A stretch of DNA of 9,916 bases, taken from Alphaproteobacteria bacterium. Lineage in GTDB: Bacteria; Pseudomonadota; Alphaproteobacteria; VGEJ01. The stretch spans positions 1-9,916 of the forward strand of contig VGEJ01000069.1 of assembly GCA_016869335.1 (NCBI GenBank), in the 5' to 3' direction. Shown in pieces: positions 7,318 through 9,916 of the stretch. The notes below the pieces were generated by a model. That model was not told the origin of the DNA, searched no databases, and saw only the letters and a list, made by a program, of their open reading frames with translations. The position numbers were made by a program, and so were the translations under genes. Each line of letters starts with the position of its first letter. Within the stretch, counting starts at the first letter, position 1.

Positions 7318-9206
7318 GGGGCCCTGATCTCCGAGACATCGGCGTTGGCGTTAGCGCGTACGAAGTGACCCTCGCCGAGGTCGAGCATGCGGTGCAGGCC
7401 GCCGCCGTTGACCGTGTAGGGCGGCGGCCATTCCTCGGGGTTCGAGGCCTTCTCCGACATCAGGGTCGCCAGATCGAGGCGCGCGTCCGGATCGGGCTTG
7501 GGCACGGCCGAGAGCAAGGCGCGGGTGTACGGATGGAGGGGCTGGCGGAACAGGACATCGCGCGGCGCGAGCTCGACGAGCCGGCCCGCGCACATCACGG
7601 CGATGCGGTCGGCGATGTAGTCCACGACGGCGAGGTTGTGCGAGATGAACAGGTACGTGAGGCTGAGCTCGGACTGGAGGTCCTTGAGCAGATTGAGCAC
7701 CTGGGCCTGCACCGAAACATCGAGCGCCGACACCGGCTCGTCGCAGATTACCAGATCGGGCTGCAGCGCGAGCGCCCGCGCGATGCCGATGCGTTGCCGC
7801 TGGCCACCGGAGAACGAGTGCGGGTAGCGCCGCAGGTGCCTGAAATCCAGGCCGACGAGTGACATCAGCTCGCGCACCCGCGCGGTCCGTTCCTCCTCAT
7901 CCCCGATCTGATGGATCAGGAGCGGCTCATTGATGATGTCGAACACCGTCATGCGCGGGTTGAGCGAGCCGAACGGGTCCTGGAAGATGTACTGCACCCG
8001 GCGGCGGAAGTTGAGCAGGTCGGCGCCATGCAACTTCAGGACGTCGAGAATGTTGCCGTGATCGTTGAACAGCACCTCGCCCGAGTCGGGTGCCACTGCC
8101 CGCATCAGGATCTTGCTCGTCGTCGACTTGCCGCACCCCGACTCGCCGACCAGCCCAAGGCACCCGCCGCGCGGGACATCGAAGCTGACGTTCTCCACCG
8201 CCACGACCTCGCCGCCCGGCTTGCCGCCAAAGACCGTCCGGCGCCGTGTCGAGAACGTCTTGCACAGATCGCGCACCGCAAGCAGGGGCCCGGCGCGATC
8301 GGCTTCGGGCGTCCACGGCTGTTTCGCTTTGAGCAACGGCCCGCCCTTCGCCTTGATCTCGCGGATCGGGACGAGGCGCTCGCCGTCCTTCATGTTGAAT
8401 CGCGGCACGGCACGGAGGAGGGCGTGCAGGTAGGGGTGACGGGCGCTGCGGAAGATGTCGTCGAGCGTGCCGTGCTCCATCACCTTGCCCTGGTACATGA
8501 CGACGATCTCGTCGGCCATGTTGGCGACCACGCCGAGGTCATGGGTGATCATCAGGATCGCCATGCCGAGCTCGCCCTGCAGCTCCTTCATAAGCTTCAG
8601 GATCTGCGCCTGGATGGTGACGTCGAGCGCCGTGGTGGGCTCGTCGGCGATCAGCATCGCCGGCCGACAGATCAGCGCCATCGCGATCATGGCGCGCTGG
8701 CGCAGACCGCCCGACAGCTCGAACGGGTAGGTGTACATCGCCTTCTTGGGATCGGGGAAGCCGACCAGGCGCAGCATCTCCTCGCACGCCGCCAGCCCCT
8801 CGCGCCGCCCGCCGGCGCAGTGCAGATGAAACGCCTCAGTCACCTGATTGCCCACGGTGTGCAGCGGCGAGAGCGAGGTCATCGGTTCCTGGAAGATGAT
8901 CGAGATGCGGCCGCCGCGGATCGCCCGCATCTGAGCGCTGTCCTGGGGCAGCGTTGCGATGTCGATGACCGTCCCGGCGCGTGCCGGGTCGAAGAACAGG
9001 ATCTCGCCTTCGGCGACGTGCGCCACACGCGGCAGGATGCTCATGACGGCCTGAGAAACCACCGACTTGCCCGAACCGGACTCGCCGACCAAGGCCACCG
9101 TCTTGCCGCGCGGCACCCGGAACGAGATGCCATCGACGGCCCTGATCACACCCTCCGGCAGAGTGAAGTGCACCTTGAGATTGCGCACCAGGAGGACGTT
9201 CGGCAT
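7314..9206 (-). CDS. Fused double ATP-binding subunit of the Opp/Dpp-family importer
   Basis: Cytoplasmic ATPase that powers the importer. Two complete nucleotide-binding domains, equivalent to OppD and OppF or DppD and DppF, are joined in 630 residues, close to GsiA in size. Domain 1: Walker A GESGSGKS (41-48), Q-loop Q106, signature LSGGLRQ (164-170), Walker B MLIADEP with E189, H-loop H222. Domain 2: Walker A GESGCGKS (354-361), Q409, signature FSGGQRQR (465-472), Walker B LVICDEP with E490, H523. Both sites look catalytically complete. HPYLHALL (257-264) and HPYTRALL (558-565) mark the oligopeptide-transporter C-terminal regions, but neither is followed by the cysteine-containing tail (GCxFxxRC) common in OppD/OppF; a tail ending near GHFVRA replaces it. 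The start MPNVLLVRNLKVHF is chosen because ABC homology begins there and GGAG lies 8 bases upstream; the open frame further upstream is shadow sequence. It overlaps the upstream stop as TGATG and the downstream start as ATGA. Confidence 0.96.
   Translation of the reverse strand: MPNVLLVRNLKVHFTLPEGVIRAVDGISFRVPRGKTVALVGESGSGKSVVSQAVMSILPRVAHVAEGEILFFDPARAGTVIDIATLPQDSAQMRAIRGGRISIIFQEPMTSLSPLHTVGNQVTEAFHLHCAGGRREGLAACEEMLRLVGFPDPKKAMYTYPFELSGGLRQRAMIAMALICRPAMLIADEPTTALDVTIQAQILKLMKELQGELGMAILMITHDLGVVANMADEIVVMYQGKVMEHGTLDDIFRSARHPYLHALLRAVPRFNMKDGERLVPIREIKAKGGPLLKAKQPWTPEADRAGPLLAVRDLCKTFSTRRRTVFGGKPGGEVVAVENVSFDVPRGGCLGLVGESGCGKSTTSKILMRAVAPDSGEVLFNDHGNILDVLKLHGADLLNFRRRVQYIFQDPFGSLNPRMTVFDIINEPLLIHQIGDEEERTARVRELMSLVGLDFRHLRRYPHSFSGGQRQRIGIARALALQPDLVICDEPVSALDVSVQAQVLNLLKDLQSELSLTYLFISHNLAVVDYIADRIAVMCAGRLVELAPRDVLFRQPLHPYTRALLSAVPKPDPDARLDLATLMSEKASNPEEWPPPYTVNGGGLHRMLDLGEGHFVRANANADVSEIRAP
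7329..7332 (-). promoter_or_regulatory. Possible ribosome binding site (GGAG) of the binding-protein gene
   Basis: GGAG on the minus strand lies 11 bases before the ATG at 7317, inside the end of the ATPase gene. A second weak element, AGGG (7322-7325), is only 4 bases away. Spacing is not ideal; coupling through the ATGA overlap may matter more. Confidence 0.4.
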
Positions 9207-9712
9207 CAGCCCGGCTCCGTCGCGAACACACGCACCGCGTCGTCGAGGCCGAGAGCCACGAGGTTGACGCGGGTCGTCTCGTCCAGGCCGATGCCCCGCG
9301 TCACGGCCTCGCGCACGACCCTGCTGGCCAGCAAATCGAACTGCTCGATCGTCGAATCGACGAGAATGCTGCCACGGCGACCCTTGAGACGAAGTTGCAT
9401 CCAGCCGTTCTTGCGGTCGCGCCGCGTAGAGAAGTAGCGCACGGTGACCGCGGTCAAGCCTTCCCACGGGACCGCCGTCCCGAGCGGACCGCGCTGCCAG
9501 ACCCCCCGCTCGGACATCTCGATGCGGGTAAGCTGGCGAATGGCGGTGCGCGCGCCGAACACGGCGAACAGCAGGGCCATCGCCGAGAGCGCGTAGAGTA
9601 CCGCGGGGGCGGGGTTCGTCAGCAAGAGCGGACCACCGGTTACCGCGAGGCCGATGCCGGCGCGTGAATAGTCGGGAACCAGCGCACCGATAGGATAGCG
9701 ATGATCCGTCAT
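9206..9712 (-). CDS. Small membrane protein, two helices plus possible PH-like domain, function unknown
   Basis: Not recognised as a named family. The 168 residues comprise a short polar start (1-16), a likely helical hairpin with hydrophobic segments at about 18-32 and 37-57 separated by an N-P-A-P turn (33-36), and a soluble C-terminal part (about 60-168). The segment ERGVWQRGPLGTAVPWEGL to about residue 136 resembles the beta-strand pattern of bacterial PH-like membrane proteins: a Gly-containing strand, a conserved-looking V-P-W-E-G-L turn, then alternating strands and a terminal helix (124-138). That fold is inference. No catalytic motif is visible and there is no cysteine. The gene starts 3 bases after the upstream stop with no clear Shine-Dalgarno sequence, and its stop overlaps the ATPase start as TGATG. 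It is thus firmly inside the transporter operon, and may be an accessory membrane factor or simply a passenger. Confidence 0.75.
   Translation of the reverse strand: MTDHRYPIGALVPDYSRAGIGLAVTGGPLLLTNPAPAVLYALSAMALLFAVFGARTAIRQLTRIEMSERGVWQRGPLGTAVPWEGLTAVTVRYFSTRRDRKNGWMQLRLKGRRGSILVDSTIEQFDLLASRVVREAVTRGIGLDETTRVNLVALGLDDAVRVFATEPG
9215..9218 (-). promoter_or_regulatory. Ribosome binding site (GGAG) deciding the ATPase start
   Basis: GGAG on the minus strand is 8 bases upstream of the ATG at 9206, inside the last codons of the small membrane-protein gene. The spacing is ideal and supports starting the ATPase at MPNVLL rather than further upstream. Confidence 0.6.
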
Positions 9713-9715
9713 CGC

Positions 9716-9916
9716 TCAGACGTTAAATAGTGCGGACGCCGATGGCCAGACGGTCGCCGGGTGCGCCCTTGCCTCCCCCAGGAACTTGGCGATGAAAGAC
9801 CATGTTTCACCGTCCTGGACAAGATGGTGCGTGAGCAGGCCGGTCGCCTCGCCGGCGTCTGCGCTGCCGGTCCGGCGCGCCCGGAGATGGGCGATGACCG
9901 CGCCGAGCGCCACGGC
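9716..9916 (-). CDS. C-terminal end of a probable polysaccharide deacetylase, rest outside window
   Basis: Only the last 66 residues are visible. The frame is open to the right edge, so the gene begins beyond it; a GTG at 9913 is internal. The segment from A-T-G-L-L-T-H-H-L-V to the end, with ETWSFIAKFLGEARAHP, resembles the end of polysaccharide deacetylase-family proteins, where G-L-L-T-H-H is followed by a helix and a short final strand. This is from memory of the family and cannot be confirmed on so short a piece; the NodB-type metal-binding motifs would lie outside the window. If right, the enzyme removes acyl groups from an N- or O-acylated glycan. The stop is 3 bases before the next start, so the gene is probably co-transcribed with the transporter and precedes it. 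Confidence 0.45.
   Translation of the reverse strand, partial: AVALGAVIAHLRARRTGSADAGEATGLLTHHLVQDGETWSFIAKFLGEARAHPATVWPSASALFNV

Noticed and set aside
5461..7368. A long open frame of about 635 codons on the plus strand, antisense to the binding protein
   Set aside because: It mirrors the codon bias of the real gene, shows no recognisable domain, and crosses into the ATPase gene. Long antisense frames are expected at this GC content.
7911..9437. A 508-codon plus-strand open frame antisense to the ATPase
   Set aside because: Composition is typical of an antisense shadow (Arg/His/Asp-rich without motifs), while the minus strand carries complete ABC ATPase motifs.
9207..9467. N-terminal extension of the double ATPase
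   Set aside because: It overlaps the small membrane-protein gene out of frame, has no ABC homology, and a GGAG site supports the start at 9206.
1..9916. CRISPR arrays, insertion sequences, tRNA genes, toxin-antitoxin or defence modules
   Set aside because: No direct-repeat array, transposase, tRNA-like fold or recognisable defence domain was seen. The genes are metabolic, envelope and transport functions with uniform composition.

Overview
The window is GC-rich and almost entirely coding. It reads as chromosomal DNA of an alphaproteobacterium, possibly of the Rhodospirillales or Rhizobiales. That placement is inference from GC-rich codon use, the type of ABC transporter and the character of the proteins; no rRNA or other marker is present. 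Only about 30 bases in total lie outside genes, so there is no intergenic stretch over 300 bases and essentially no room for promoters or classical terminators.

Left part, plus strand (2..3196): the 3' portion of a membrane-bound nucleotide-sugar 4,6-dehydratase of the CapD/WbpM/PglF type, cut by the left edge, followed after 12 bases by a complete purH. PurH catalyses the last two steps of IMP synthesis. The spacing suggests one transcript joining surface-glycan and purine genes.

Right part, minus strand (9916 down to 3204): a compact run of six genes read right to left. They are the C-terminal end of a probable polysaccharide deacetylase (cut by the right edge), a small two-helix membrane protein of unknown function, a 630-residue double ABC ATPase, a 633-residue periplasmic solute-binding protein, and two permeases. 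Junctions are 3-base gap, TGATG overlap, ATGA overlap, 11-base gap and ATGA overlap, which indicates one operon with its promoter beyond the right edge. The last four genes make a complete Opp/Dpp-family importer: binding protein, two permeases and a fused pair of ATPase domains. The long binding protein and the large periplasmic insertion in the second permease fit the branch that includes oligosaccharide as well as peptide importers, so the substrate is open. A neighbouring deacetylase would favour a glycan-related role, but weakly.

The two transcription units converge, with 7 bases between the purH and permease stop codons. I found no mobile element, CRISPR array, RNA gene or defence module. 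The content is mostly ordinary. The points worth a second look are the uncharacterised membrane protein coupled to the transporter, the cysteine pair in the permease insertion, the CTAG cluster at the convergent stop codons, and perfect inverted repeats inside the binding-protein and first permease genes.
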